From contig JBAQIV010000068.1 in assembly GCA_049289035.1 (NCBI GenBank), forward strand, positions 1-29,534: a stretch of DNA of 29,534 bases. Direction: 5' to 3'. A model generated the notes under the pieces. The model did no database searches, was not told the DNA's origin, and saw only the letters and a list, made by a program, of their open reading frames with translations. The position numbers and the translations under genes were made by a program. Position 1 is the stretch's first letter; each line of letters opens with the position of its first letter. This DNA is from JAPUDQ01 sp049289035 (GTDB taxonomy: Bacteria > Patescibacteriota > Saccharimonadia > Saccharimonadales > Saccharimonadaceae). This document shows positions 14,197 through 20,586 of the stretch, piece after piece.

Positions 14197-15383
14197 AGCC
14201 CGAACAACCGTTCGAACAGCGTCGGTTCGTTGCCGCTGATGGCAGCTGGCGGGTTAGTATCGGGTGCTTTGTCGGTGGCGACGGCGGCATTGGGGTCGGG
14301 ACTAATCTGATCGGCATAGACCACAAACCGTTTGTAATTGGTGCCGACCGGCGTACAGGTAATCAGCGTGGCCGTGGGTTTGGCTGGTGGTGCGATAAGT
14401 TTGGCCACTTCACTTGGGAGTATGGTCTCTGTTTTGGTTACAAGATAGGTGTAGCGGGTACCACGATAATTGAGGTAAAATTTGTCCCCGACGCCAAGTT
14501 GCTCAAGCTGGACAAAGATAAATTTGTAAGGGTTGTCGTTGAAGACACTCCCGCTGGAGTGGCCAAGGAAAGCGGCATTGCCCTTTTCACCTGGGTTGGC
14601 GCTCGCACCCGGTAGGTTGTAGTGCACCACGCCGCGTTTGAGACCGGCTTGCACGGGGGCTTCTTCCCAGGTGGAGACATCGTAAACAACCGGTGCATCG
14701 ACGTTGATTTTGGGTATGACGATACGCGGCTCGTCGCTAACCTTTGTGCTGCTCGATGCATCGAGTATGATATCTTGGGCTTTAATCGAGCCAGGGCTCA
14801 CGTAATATCGTATCTGTGACGCGATGACGCTTTCGAACTGCAAAAACAAAAAGACCGACATGACAGCCAGTGCGCTGATAACTGGTATAAAATGACGACT
14901 ACGGCGGATTTTTTTCGTTTGAGCGTGGATTTTTGAAGTCAGCTCGTCTTTGATCTCGCTGAGGGCGGCATCTTTTGTGATACCCTGGGGTGATGGCTTA
15001 TCGGGAGCCGTGTGAGCAAACTGAGGCGTACTAGTGGTCCCCGAAGCCTCTGGTGCCACGCGGCGTTGCTGGCGAGCATGGGCCTGGGCCAGATAGTAGC
15101 GTTCATAATACTGCTGATAATACTGTTGCCATGCGGTATGATAGCGTTGCCACTGGTCGACATTGACGTCGTGTGGCTGAGATTCATCATGTGTTCGGTC
15201 GTAGGCGTTTTCAAGGGGCTGTGGTTGGGGTGAACTCGGCGTTGTCGCTGCCGGAGCGTCGTACAGCTGATTGATCTGCTGACGCATAAGAGAAACAGCC
15301 AGATCACGATCGGGCTTGGCGGATGGCTGATTTGTACCCTGTAAAGGAGCGCCAGTCACCGGTGTATTGTCATCAGAATTCAT
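14193..15383 (-). CDS. Sortase family transpeptidase with long cytoplasmic N-terminus
   Basis: 396 aa. The catalytic triad is visible: H275 (AFLGHSS), C343 (TLITCTPVG) and R352 (NYKRFVVY). The domain begins about residue 218 with RIVIPKINVDAPVVYD. One membrane helix lies at about residues 165-185. The first 160 residues are cytoplasmic, unusual in length, and contain a Tyr/Gln-rich stretch (residues 82-100, with runs of QYY and RYY). Sortases link proteins bearing a C-terminal sorting signal to the cell surface or to each other; no substrate with an LPxTG-like signal was seen in the window. A TATACT -10 at plus-strand 15409-15414 gives a leader of about 20 nt. Confidence 0.93.
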   Translation of the reverse strand: MNSDDNTPVTGAPLQGTNQPSAKPDRDLAVSLMRQQINQLYDAPAATTPSSPQPQPLENAYDRTHDESQPHDVNVDQWQRYHTAWQQYYQQYYERYYLAQAHARQQRRVAPEASGTTSTPQFAHTAPDKPSPQGITKDAALSEIKDELTSKIHAQTKKIRRSRHFIPVISALAVMSVFLFLQFESVIASQIRYYVSPGSIKAQDIILDASSSTKVSDEPRIVIPKINVDAPVVYDVSTWEEAPVQAGLKRGVVHYNLPGASANPGEKGNAAFLGHSSGSVFNDNPYKFIFVQLEQLGVGDKFYLNYRGTRYTYLVTKTETILPSEVAKLIAPPAKPTATLITCTPVGTNYKRFVVYADQISPDPNAAVATDKAPDTNPPAAISGNEPTLFERLFGL

Positions 15384-15450
15384 ATACGATAGATTCCCAC
15401 TCTGTTTTAGTATACAATTGTTGAGTACTTTTGCATATCGTTCCTCTTGT

Positions 15451-15500
15451 GCCTAAGGTGGCGGAATTGGTAGACGAAACTACATTGTAGTTTTAAAATC
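15451..15500 (+). pseudogene. tRNA-Leu 5'-half remnant
   Basis: GCCTAAG followed by TGGCGGAATTGGTAGACG (through 15476) is a good tRNA-Leu acceptor 5' strand and D-arm and nearly equals the intact tRNA-Leu 60 bp downstream. The next part, AAACT-ACATTGT-AGTTT, can form a 5-bp stem with a 7-nt loop but lacks U33, and there is no variable arm or T-arm before the next tRNA begins. It is best read as a truncated or recombined tRNA gene. Confidence 0.6.
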
Positions 15501-15609
15501 ACAGTATGATGGGCGAGTGGCGGAATTGGTATACGCGTCAGACTCAAAATCTGATGATCATTCGATCTTGAGGGTTCAAGTCCCTCCTCGCCCACCATAC
15601 TGTGATTTT
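15495..15609 (+). repeat. 23-bp inverted repeat enclosing tRNA-Leu
   Basis: Arms 15495-15517 and 15587-15609 match in 22 of 23 positions. The inner 7 bp are the tRNA acceptor stem itself; the outer 16 bp run through the 5' leader and through the discriminator, CCA and 3' trailer. The precursor RNA could therefore form one continuous stem covering both processing sites. Confidence 0.85.
15511..15597 (+). tRNA. tRNA-Leu (anticodon CAA)
   Basis: Class II cloverleaf: acceptor GGGCGAG/CTCGCCC, anticodon stem TCAGA/TCTGA with loop CTCAAAA (anticodon CAA, reads UUG), variable arm with GATC/GATC stem, T-arm GAGGG-TTCAAGT-CCCTC, discriminator A and an encoded CCA at 15595-15597. It is complete and probably functional despite the tRNA fragments on each side. 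Confidence 0.94.
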
Positions 15610-15620
15610 TCGCTTGACAG

Positions 15621-15650
15621 CGCATCCGCAGCTTGCGGATGCTTCTTCGC
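15621..15650. repeat. Hairpin repeat, copy 1
   Basis: A perfect 9-bp stem GCATCCGCA/TGCGGATGC (15622-15630 with 15634-15642) is followed by TTCTTCGCCAAAATC. The same arrangement recurs at 15734-15766: ATCCGCC/GGCGGAT stem and then GCTTCTTCGTCAAATC. The two copies are unlike in the loop but share the stem core and tail, like REP-type elements. Confidence 0.65.
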
Positions 15651-15699
15651 CAAAATCTGGTGTCCACTCGGACGTGCTGGTTCGATTCCAGTTCGCGGC
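15651..15699 (+). pseudogene. tRNA-Leu 3'-half remnant
   Basis: CAAAATCTGG resembles the 3' side of a Leu anticodon arm. It is followed by a long variable arm (GTCC-ACTC-GGAC) and a T-arm GCTGG-TTCGATT-CCAGT. The 5' anticodon strand, D-arm and acceptor 5' strand are replaced by the hairpin repeat, and there is no CCA, so this is a 3' fragment. Its acceptor strand (TCGCGGC) does not pair with the upstream 5' remnant, so the two are not simply one split gene. Confidence 0.6.
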
Positions 15700-15733
15700 T
15701 GTCGTAGGCTCGATATATCGATCTTGATGTGAG

Positions 15734-15766
15734 ATCCGCCCGTCGGCGGATGCTTCTTCGTCAAAT
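15734..15766. repeat. Hairpin repeat, copy 2
   Basis: Stem ATCCGCC/GGCGGAT (15734-15740 with 15745-15751) with a CGTC loop and the tail GCTTCTTCGTCAAATC, matching copy 1 at 15621. It ends 4 bp from the stop of the NnrD-like gene. It may form the 3' end hairpin of that transcript, but there is no T-run. Confidence 0.6.
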
Positions 15767-15770
15767 CCCC

Positions 15771-16568
15771 CTATGATCGAGAAATTGAAACGATGCTCGC
15801 CGCGATGGCTTCGAGTGGTCTGCTAGGGCTCCACAGCTGATAGCACGCCGCGTGAGTGGCAACAGTACCGCGCCAGATGAGCATAGGCGTGTTAAATTCT
15901 TGGGTGACGACCCGACTTGCCGAGGCGATGATCAGCTGGTTTTGATGATAGGTAACAATACAACATGGATACGTCACGGTAAATTTGTGGAGTGTGTCGA
16001 CAAGCAGCGACAACTGCATACTAAAACTCAGCATTTTCGGGTAATACACAGCCTGAAACAGTTTTTGTAGTTGGGCAAATGACAGCACAAGTGTCGTTCG
16101 GGGCCGGTCGACAACTTTGTGCGCCGCTGCCATAACCAGCTCAATTGCGTCTCGGGTGATCGTGAGCGGGCGATCGGTGACGAGGAGCGCTTCATAAATC
16201 ATCGCCGTCTCAGAGTTACGCCCTGCATCACCGATGAGCAGTGTGTGGTCTGACCACGCCAGACTTGCGAGCACCGTCGGCTCTGCTTCGCGCGACATAC
16301 CGCCCGACGGGTTGGTCGGCACAAATACTGTATCGAGAACACTTAGGGGTATAGTAGGCTTGAGAGTATCGGGCAGTACCGCCCTGACCTGCCCGGCACC
16401 GCACGTCAGCGCTTCTTGGTAGGCAGTTGCGACAGCAACAAACCCATGTGCGTTGCCGCCAATGATGGCCAGTTTACCGGCTCGACTACGTTGCTCGGGT
16501 CGATTCCACTCTATGTCAGGAAACAGCGGAGCGTCACTAGTTTGCGTGAGCCAATGAGAAGTATCCAT
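15771..16568 (-). CDS. NnrD-like (NAD(P)H-hydrate dehydratase/ribokinase fold) protein, active site degenerate
   Basis: 265 aa. RSRAGKLAIIGGNAHGFVAVATAYQEALTCGAGQVRAVLPD (about residues 27-67) matches the opening of ADP-dependent NAD(P)H-hydrate dehydratases (KGdaGkvlviGGS...a...aaraGaG). LLIGDAGRNSETAMIYEALL is the next typical element. The C-terminal anion-hole/catalytic motif (N-x-GTGDVLAG) is not seen; the equivalent region reads LIWRGTVATHAACYQL. It may therefore be inactive or bind another ligand. It starts 15 nt after the guanylate-kinase-like gene on the same strand, so the two probably share a transcript. Confidence 0.7.
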   Translation of the reverse strand: MDTSHWLTQTSDAPLFPDIEWNRPEQRSRAGKLAIIGGNAHGFVAVATAYQEALTCGAGQVRAVLPDTLKPTIPLSVLDTVFVPTNPSGGMSREAEPTVLASLAWSDHTLLIGDAGRNSETAMIYEALLVTDRPLTITRDAIELVMAAAHKVVDRPRTTLVLSFAQLQKLFQAVYYPKMLSFSMQLSLLVDTLHKFTVTYPCCIVTYHQNQLIIASASRVVTQEFNTPMLIWRGTVATHAACYQLWSPSRPLEAIAASIVSISRS

Positions 16569-16583
16569 AGTGAACGACGTTGC

Positions 16584-17330
16584 TTAGACGACTTTCGCTA
16601 GTTCGGCGCGGGCCCACTCTAGCATGGCGATGGCGTAGGGTTGACCATCGTCGCCACGCGAGCCGTGTTTGAGAATGTCAACCATAGCCGATGTACTGTC
16701 GCGCGCAGGGTCGTTGACAATCCAATGAATTAAGTCGGCGTGGGTGATGTCGGCGAGCCATTCGAGCGAACTGACTGCCTCTTGCAGACGCTTGAGGCGC
16801 TCGGGATCACCACTTGGGAACCGTGCATCGAACCACTGTTGCCATTGCCGAGAGTCTGCGACGACACCGATGACAATTGTGCGCTCAAATGGCAGGGTTC
16901 GTAGTACGGTGACGACATTTGAGATGGTTTCAAGAATGTTATAGGTACCAGGATAATTACGCATCTCAGTCCAGTACAAATAGCCAGTAGTTGGGTGCAC
17001 CATGTATTGCACGAGATCGCGCCGGTGAATTGCATCCAGGATTGCCGTGACACTTTGGTCGTCGTGGGAAAAATACTCAAACTCCCCGGCCGGGTCATCG
17101 GCCCGTCGAGGCCGGGTGGTAAAGTCCACCACGCGTGCACAGTCAGCTTCACGCGCAGCAACTTGCTCGGTCAAGTATGATTTACCGCATGCCGATGGCG
17201 CCACTACCATGGCGAGCGTTTTGGTACGCATATCGGCAGTGATGGCGTCGTTGGGTCGATACTGTAACTGCAACACCCGTGCTGTATCGAGACGTTCTTG
17301 GACTGCTGGGCTAAGGCTCATACACACCAT
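16584..17330 (-). CDS. Guanylate-kinase-like P-loop protein
   Basis: 248 aa from the ATG at 17330, chosen because GGAAGGGGG lies 5 nt upstream; longer in-frame starts run through the transposase-associated palindrome. Walker A is APSACGKS (residues 44-51), followed by DFTTRPRR (69-76) and GEFEYF (82-87), which match the GMP-binding TTRxxR...GxxYxF pattern of guanylate kinases. The remainder (to 248) is longer and more divergent than the roughly 200-aa enzyme. It may be a nucleotide kinase of changed specificity. The usual last helix motifs are not clear. Confidence 0.75.
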   Translation of the reverse strand: MVCMSLSPAVQERLDTARVLQLQYRPNDAITADMRTKTLAMVVAPSACGKSYLTEQVAAREADCARVVDFTTRPRRADDPAGEFEYFSHDDQSVTAILDAIHRRDLVQYMVHPTTGYLYWTEMRNYPGTYNILETISNVVTVLRTLPFERTIVIGVVADSRQWQQWFDARFPSGDPERLKRLQEAVSSLEWLADITHADLIHWIVNDPARDSTSAMVDILKHGSRGDDGQPYAIAMLEWARAELAKVV

Positions 17331-17349
17331 TCTACCCCCTTCCACTTCG

Positions 17350-17374
17350 TTTCGGAGCCGTACTCCGAAAAATA
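17350..17374. repeat. Left REP-like palindrome of the RAYT element
   Basis: TTTCGGAG-CCGTA-CTCCGAAA followed by AATA. The 8-bp stem is perfect, and the 25-bp unit is repeated exactly at 18001-18025 on the other side of the transposase gene, in the same orientation. Confidence 0.85.
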
Positions 17375-17396
17375 GGAATATGATATAATAATGAAA

Positions 17397-18026
17397 ATGC
17401 AAAGGAACAGAGAGAGATACAAGACGTTTATTGAGGATACGTATTATCACGTCTACAACCGTGGTGTCGAAAAAAGGATAATTTTTGACGATGATCGAGA
17501 CCGTGAAGTATTTCTCAATCTCCTAAAACGGTATGTGTCGCCTGATGTAGCGCGTGATCCCCTGGGTCGACCATACAACAATTACGCGCAAGACGTCGAG
17601 TTGCTGGCCTATTGTTTGATGCCCAATCATTTTCATCTCTTATTCTATCTTCGCCACACGGACGGAATTAAACTGCTGATGCACGATGTTTCCACCGCCT
17701 ACAGTCGGTATTATAACGACAAGCATGACCGTGTTGGACCACTGTTTCAGAGCCGCTACAAAGCAAGCGCGATCCTCGATGAATCATATCTCCTTCATAT
17801 ATCACGCTATATCCATCTCAATCCGCACAATTGGCGCGAAAGTACATGGTCGAGTCTGTCGTACTGGTTGGGTCGACAGCGGGCAAAGTGGATACATCCT
17901 GAGAGGTTACTTGATGCGACCCCTCAGAGTTATCTCCATTTTATGAAAGACTATGAAGATCACAAGATGATGCTTGACACCATTAATGCTAGCCTTGCTG
18001 TTTCGGAGCCGTACTCCGAAAAATAA
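17397..18026 (+). CDS. REP-associated tyrosine transposase (Y1_Tnp, IS200-like)
   Basis: 209 aa. The opening YHVYNRGVEKRIIFDDDRDREVF is typical. The HUH metal-binding pair is H78/H80 in YCLMPNHFHLLF, and the nucleophile Tyr lies in TAYSRYYNDKH (about residue 102 or 105). VGPLFQSRYKA and the C-terminal SYLLHISRYIHLNP stretch complete the family pattern. The enzyme nicks single-stranded hairpin DNA through a 5'-phosphotyrosine link. The start at 17397 is preferred over ATG 17391 because TATAAT (17384-17389) lies 7 nt before it, as in other leaderless genes here. The gene is intact. Confidence 0.93.
   Translation: MQRNRERYKTFIEDTYYHVYNRGVEKRIIFDDDRDREVFLNLLKRYVSPDVARDPLGRPYNNYAQDVELLAYCLMPNHFHLLFYLRHTDGIKLLMHDVSTAYSRYYNDKHDRVGPLFQSRYKASAILDESYLLHISRYIHLNPHNWRESTWSSLSYWLGRQRAKWIHPERLLDATPQSYLHFMKDYEDHKMMLDTINASLAVSEPYSEK
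18001..18025. repeat. Right REP-like palindrome of the RAYT element
   Basis: Exact copy of 17350-17374. It overlaps the 3' end of the transposase gene and supplies its last codons. Confidence 0.85.
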
Positions 18027-18056
18027 GAATGTTGCATAATATGTTTTTTCGAATTT

Positions 18057-18851
18057 TTAGATTTCGATGCTGACTGGACAGTGGTCGGAGCCCATGACGT
18101 CAGGGTGAATTTGGGGATTTTTGACGCGGGTTGCAATGCGCTGACTTGCTAGCCAATAGTCTATACGCCAGCCGACGTTGCGAGCGCGAGCGTTGGCCCA
18201 GTGTGTCCACCAGGTGTATTTGTCGGGTGTGTCTGGGTAGGCAGCGCGAAACGTATCGACATAGCCAGCGTCGAGGTAGTCTTGAAAACGACGGCGCTCT
18301 TGGTCGGTAAAACCGTGTTTGCCGACGTTGGCTTTGGGGTTGGCGAGGTCTATCTCCGCATGGGCGACATTCATATCGCCGCAGTATAAGACTGGTTTGA
18401 GCGCTTCGAGTTGACGCAGGTAGGCCAAACAAGCCGGATCCCAGTTGTCGTGGCGGAGGCTCAATCGGCTGAGGTCGCCTTTGCTGTTTGGGGTGTAGCA
18501 GGTCACGACCCAGTAATTCTCGAACTCGGCGGCGATCACCCTACCCTCTTCATTGGGGTTGCCATAGGTGTCACCCGTGACGCTGTATTTTTCTATGATG
18601 TCACTTGGGAAGCCGTCTATGTATCTGATAGGTTTTACTTTGGAGAAAATTGCCGTACCACTATATCCTTTTTTGACGGCGCTAAAAAAATGTTCGTCGT
18701 ACTGCGGTAGGTCTATCTCGACTTGGCCTCGCTCAGCTTTAGTTTCTTGCAGGCACAAGATATCTGGGTCGTGTTTTTTTATAAAATCTTGCAGTGCCCC
18801 TTTGTTAAGTACTGCACGGATACCGTTGACGTTCCAGGAGTAAAGTTTCAT
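18057..18851 (-). CDS. xth: Exodeoxyribonuclease III (AP endonuclease)
   Basis: 264 aa, normal length. MKLYSWNVNGIRAV holds the first catalytic Asn; LCLQETKAE supplies the metal-binding E36; YCGDMNVAH gives D159 and N161; GSDHCPVSIEI gives D256/H257 at the C-terminus. It cleaves DNA at abasic sites and degrades 3' ends during base-excision repair. Its ATG overlaps the stop of the upstream coiled-coil gene (ATGA), so the two are translationally coupled. Confidence 0.96.
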   Translation of the reverse strand: MKLYSWNVNGIRAVLNKGALQDFIKKHDPDILCLQETKAERGQVEIDLPQYDEHFFSAVKKGYSGTAIFSKVKPIRYIDGFPSDIIEKYSVTGDTYGNPNEEGRVIAAEFENYWVVTCYTPNSKGDLSRLSLRHDNWDPACLAYLRQLEALKPVLYCGDMNVAHAEIDLANPKANVGKHGFTDQERRRFQDYLDAGYVDTFRAAYPDTPDKYTWWTHWANARARNVGWRIDYWLASQRIATRVKNPQIHPDVMGSDHCPVSIEI

Positions 18852-19261
18852 GATTCGAGTAAACGTAGCCGCATATCGTGAAGTTTTAAACGGTCTTCAT
18901 AATCGTCGAGTGTGGCTGAGTGTTGTGCAAGTTTAGGTTGATGATCAGTAACTGCCTCTGCGATTCTTACAATTTTATCGTCCATTTCTTCTAGGAGTAG
19001 TTCGACTCGCCGTAAGTCGCCACGTATTTCAAGCTGCCCTTTTTCAAGTCTACCCACAGAAGATTCAAGGCCGCTAACAGATGCTTCGAGTTTCGATTGT
19101 CCTTTTTCAAGTTTGCCAACAGAAGATTTAAGATTGTCTACGGAAGATTCAAGGCCGCTAACAGATGCTTCGAGTTTCGCTTGCCCTTTTTCAAGGCCGC
19201 TAACAGATGCTTCGAGCCTTGAGAGACTTTCCAGAATTTGCGTTGTTACATCGTCGTTCAT
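18848..19261 (-). CDS. Coiled-coil protein with internal heptad-type repeats
   Basis: 137 aa, mostly one long amphipathic helix. LEASVSGLE occurs three times and LEKGQ three times in the first 80 residues. The underlying DNA is a near-exact direct repeat in 19070-19220 (for example GCTAACAGATGCTTCGAG). The C-terminal part (RRVELLLEEMDDKIVRIAEAV) is less repetitive. Such proteins oligomerise; no enzymatic motif is present. TATAAT (plus-strand 19269-19274) lies 7 nt before ATG. It is the first gene of an operon with xth. Confidence 0.8.
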   Translation of the reverse strand: MNDDVTTQILESLSRLEASVSGLEKGQAKLEASVSGLESSVDNLKSSVGKLEKGQSKLEASVSGLESSVGRLEKGQLEIRGDLRRVELLLEEMDDKIVRIAEAVTDHQPKLAQHSATLDDYEDRLKLHDMRLRLLES

Positions 19262-19268
19262 GTGGTTA

Positions 19269-19286
19269 ATTATAGCATGCTACACT
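19269..19286. promoter_or_regulatory. Back-to-back leaderless promoters for the coiled-coil gene and pyrH
   Basis: In the 31-bp gap between two divergent start codons there are two -10 hexamers: TATAAT on the minus strand (19269-19274, 7 nt before its ATG) and TACACT on the plus strand (19281-19286, 6 nt before the pyrH ATG). Each -35 must lie inside the neighbouring gene, so the two promoters probably compete. Confidence 0.6.
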
Positions 19287-19292
19287 GGTAGT

Positions 19293-19997
19293 ATGTACAA
19301 ACGAATCTTACTCAAATTATCAGGTGAACAGCTGGCTGGGGAGCATGAATTTGGGGTTGACCCTACCATTGCACAGTTTTTGGCAGACGAGATCAAACCA
19401 GTGGTGGCGAGCGGTACGCAAATCGCGATTGTCGTCGGCGGGGGCAATATGGTGCGGGGTGCCGAAGTTGCTGGTAACGGCATTCGACGCGTCACGGCCG
19501 ACCAAATGGGTATGCTCAGCGGCCTTATCAACGCTATGGCGCTGACGGACATCTTTGAAAGCGAAGGCCTGACAACGCGCTGCCTGAGCTCGGTGTTTGT
19601 CGAGCAATTAGCCGAGTCATTTTCGTATCGTCTGGCCGAAAAACATTTGCAAAATGGCCGTGTGCTGTTGATCGCCGGCGGTATGGCCCGGCCGTATTTT
19701 AGTCACGACACCGCTGCGGTGAGTTTAGGGTTGGAGCTGGACTGTGAAGTTGTCATGAAATCGACCAAAGTTGACGGTCTGTACGACAAAGACCCAGCCA
19801 AGTTCCCCGACGCGAAGCGGCTCGAAAATGTCACGTTGACACAAGCCTCATCTGACGATAACATTCGCGTTATGGATCGCGCCGCCCTCGGCCTCGCTGC
19901 CGAACAATCCAAACCAATTCTGATCTTCGACGCATTCACACCAGGCAATCTTGCAAATGTTGTCGCGGGCGAACCAATCGGTACCCTACTTCACTAA
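19293..19997 (+). CDS. pyrH: Uridylate kinase (UMP kinase)
   Basis: 234 aa, the usual bacterial length. MYKRILLKLSGEQL is the opening; GGGNMVRGAEV binds nucleotide; TADQMGMLSGLINAMAL and CEVVMKSTKVDGLYDKDP are diagnostic of the hexameric bacterial enzyme in the amino-acid kinase fold. It converts UMP to UDP. The start at 19293 is set by homology and by TACACT 6 nt upstream; longer in-frame extensions overlap the divergent coiled-coil gene and are rejected. The smpB stop lies 1 nt beyond its own stop. Confidence 0.97.
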   Translation: MYKRILLKLSGEQLAGEHEFGVDPTIAQFLADEIKPVVASGTQIAIVVGGGNMVRGAEVAGNGIRRVTADQMGMLSGLINAMALTDIFESEGLTTRCLSSVFVEQLAESFSYRLAEKHLQNGRVLLIAGGMARPYFSHDTAAVSLGLELDCEVVMKSTKVDGLYDKDPAKFPDAKRLENVTLTQASSDDNIRVMDRAALGLAAEQSKPILIFDAFTPGNLANVVAGEPIGTLLH

Positions 19998-20016
19998 TCT
20001 AGCGAAGTGATTTTTT
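19987..20016 (+). terminator. Probable pyrH terminator
   Basis: TACTTC (19987-19992) can pair with GAAGTG (20004-20009), followed after one base by six T residues. The hairpin overlaps the pyrH stop codon and the end of smpB. The stem is short, so confidence is moderate. Confidence 0.45.
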
Positions 20017-20457
20017 ATGCTCACGTTCGCTGTCGCGACGTTTTATGGTTTCGCGTTTGTCCCAGCGCTTTTTGCCTTTGCCAAGTGCGATGACGAGTTT
20101 TATATGGTGGCCTTCGGTGAGTAATTTGGTCGGGATGATGCTCATACCGGCCTTTTTTTGGGCAGCGAATTGATCGATTTGCTTGCGATGCGCCAGTAGT
20201 TTGCGCGCGCGACTGTCGACGCTACGCTCTATACCGCCGCGTTGGTTGAGTTTAAGGCTAAAACTGGCGTTGTTGAGCCATAATTCACCATCACGAATGG
20301 TCACAAACGAGCCGCGAAGCTGCACGTGCCCATCGCGCGCTGCCCGAGTCTCGGGCCCCGTCAGGACGATGCCCACGACCAAATCCGACGACAATTCATA
20401 GTCAAACCGCGCTCGGCGGTTGAGGATAGCACTCGGTTTGGCTGGCTTTTTCTTCAT
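19999..20457 (-). CDS. smpB: SsrA-binding protein SmpB
   Basis: 152 aa, normal length. ILNRRARFDYEL, GIVLTGPETRAARDGHVQLRGSFVTI and GELWLNNASFS match the beta-barrel core; the basic C-terminal tail KGKKRWDKRETIKRRD is the part that mimics the tmRNA anticodon side in the ribosome. It delivers tmRNA to stalled ribosomes. No tmRNA gene was found in this window. TACAAT (plus-strand 20464-20469) lies 6 nt before ATG. Its -35 (TTGTGT) overlaps the -35 of the divergent phosphatidyltransferase promoter. Confidence 0.96.
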   Translation of the reverse strand: MKKKPAKPSAILNRRARFDYELSSDLVVGIVLTGPETRAARDGHVQLRGSFVTIRDGELWLNNASFSLKLNQRGGIERSVDSRARKLLAHRKQIDQFAAQKKAGMSIIPTKLLTEGHHIKLVIALGKGKKRWDKRETIKRRDSEREHKKSLR

Positions 20458-20463
20458 AGCACC

Positions 20464-20469
20464 ATTGTA
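20464..20469 (-). promoter_or_regulatory. -10 TACAAT, 6 nt before smpB
   Basis: The minus strand reads TACAAT-GGTGCT-ATG without a Shine-Dalgarno sequence; TTGTGT at plus-strand 20487-20492 is a possible -35 with a 17-bp spacer. Confidence 0.6.
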
Positions 20470-20483
20470 TCAGAGGTCGGTAC

Positions 20484-20513
20484 TTGACACAAACGCAGTA
20501 AGCGTGATATAAT
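20484..20513 (+). promoter_or_regulatory. Consensus promoter TTGACA-N18-TATAAT of the phosphatidyltransferase gene
   Basis: Both hexamers are perfect (20484-20489 and 20508-20513) with 18 bp between them. Transcription should begin near 20520 and leave a leader of about 67 nt, in contrast to the leaderless genes nearby. Confidence 0.88.
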
Positions 20514-20524
20514 ATAAAAAGATA

Positions 20525-20580
20525 GCCTCGCCCTGAGGCGTTACCTCACTCGGGCGACGCGTCGCCCCTTGACTTAGGAG
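20525..20580 (+). promoter_or_regulatory. Leader with mutually exclusive hairpins
   Basis: One hairpin pairs CGCCC-TGAGG (20529-20538) with CCTCA (20544-20548) and GGGCG (20552-20556). A second, GGGCGA-CGCG-TCGCCC (20552-20567), uses the same GGGCG. They cannot form together. The AGGAG ribosome site (20576-20580) follows, 6 nt before ATG. The layout resembles an attenuator or riboswitch-type leader; no known class is recognised. Confidence 0.5.
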
Positions 20581-20586
20581 TTGCAG

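Larger units (their letters stand above)
17350..18025 (+). mobile_element. REP-associated tyrosine transposase unit
   Basis: A single Y1 transposase gene lies between two identical 25-bp palindromes in direct orientation, the arrangement of REPtrons/RAYT elements. These derive from IS200/IS605-type elements and act on hairpins. No other copy of the palindrome was noticed in the window. The right palindrome encodes the last residues of the transposase (SEPYSEK), so gene and repeat overlap. Confidence 0.8.

Noticed and set aside
15451..15709. One split tRNA with the intact tRNA-Leu as an intron
   Set aside because: The acceptor strand next to the 3' T-arm does not pair with the 5' remnant. A GCCTA/TAGGC match further out (15451 with about 15705) would leave 10 extra bases after the T-arm.
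15407..15764. Minus-strand reading frames over the tRNA-Leu region (EPSRS...HQIL-type sequences)
   Set aside because: These are the familiar false proteins obtained by translating Leu/Ser tRNA genes on the opposite strand; the tRNA structure explains the DNA.
19113..19292. N-terminal extension of pyrH
   Set aside because: The extra 60 codons are antisense to the repeated coiled-coil gene and are absent from the family; the promoter lies just before 19293.
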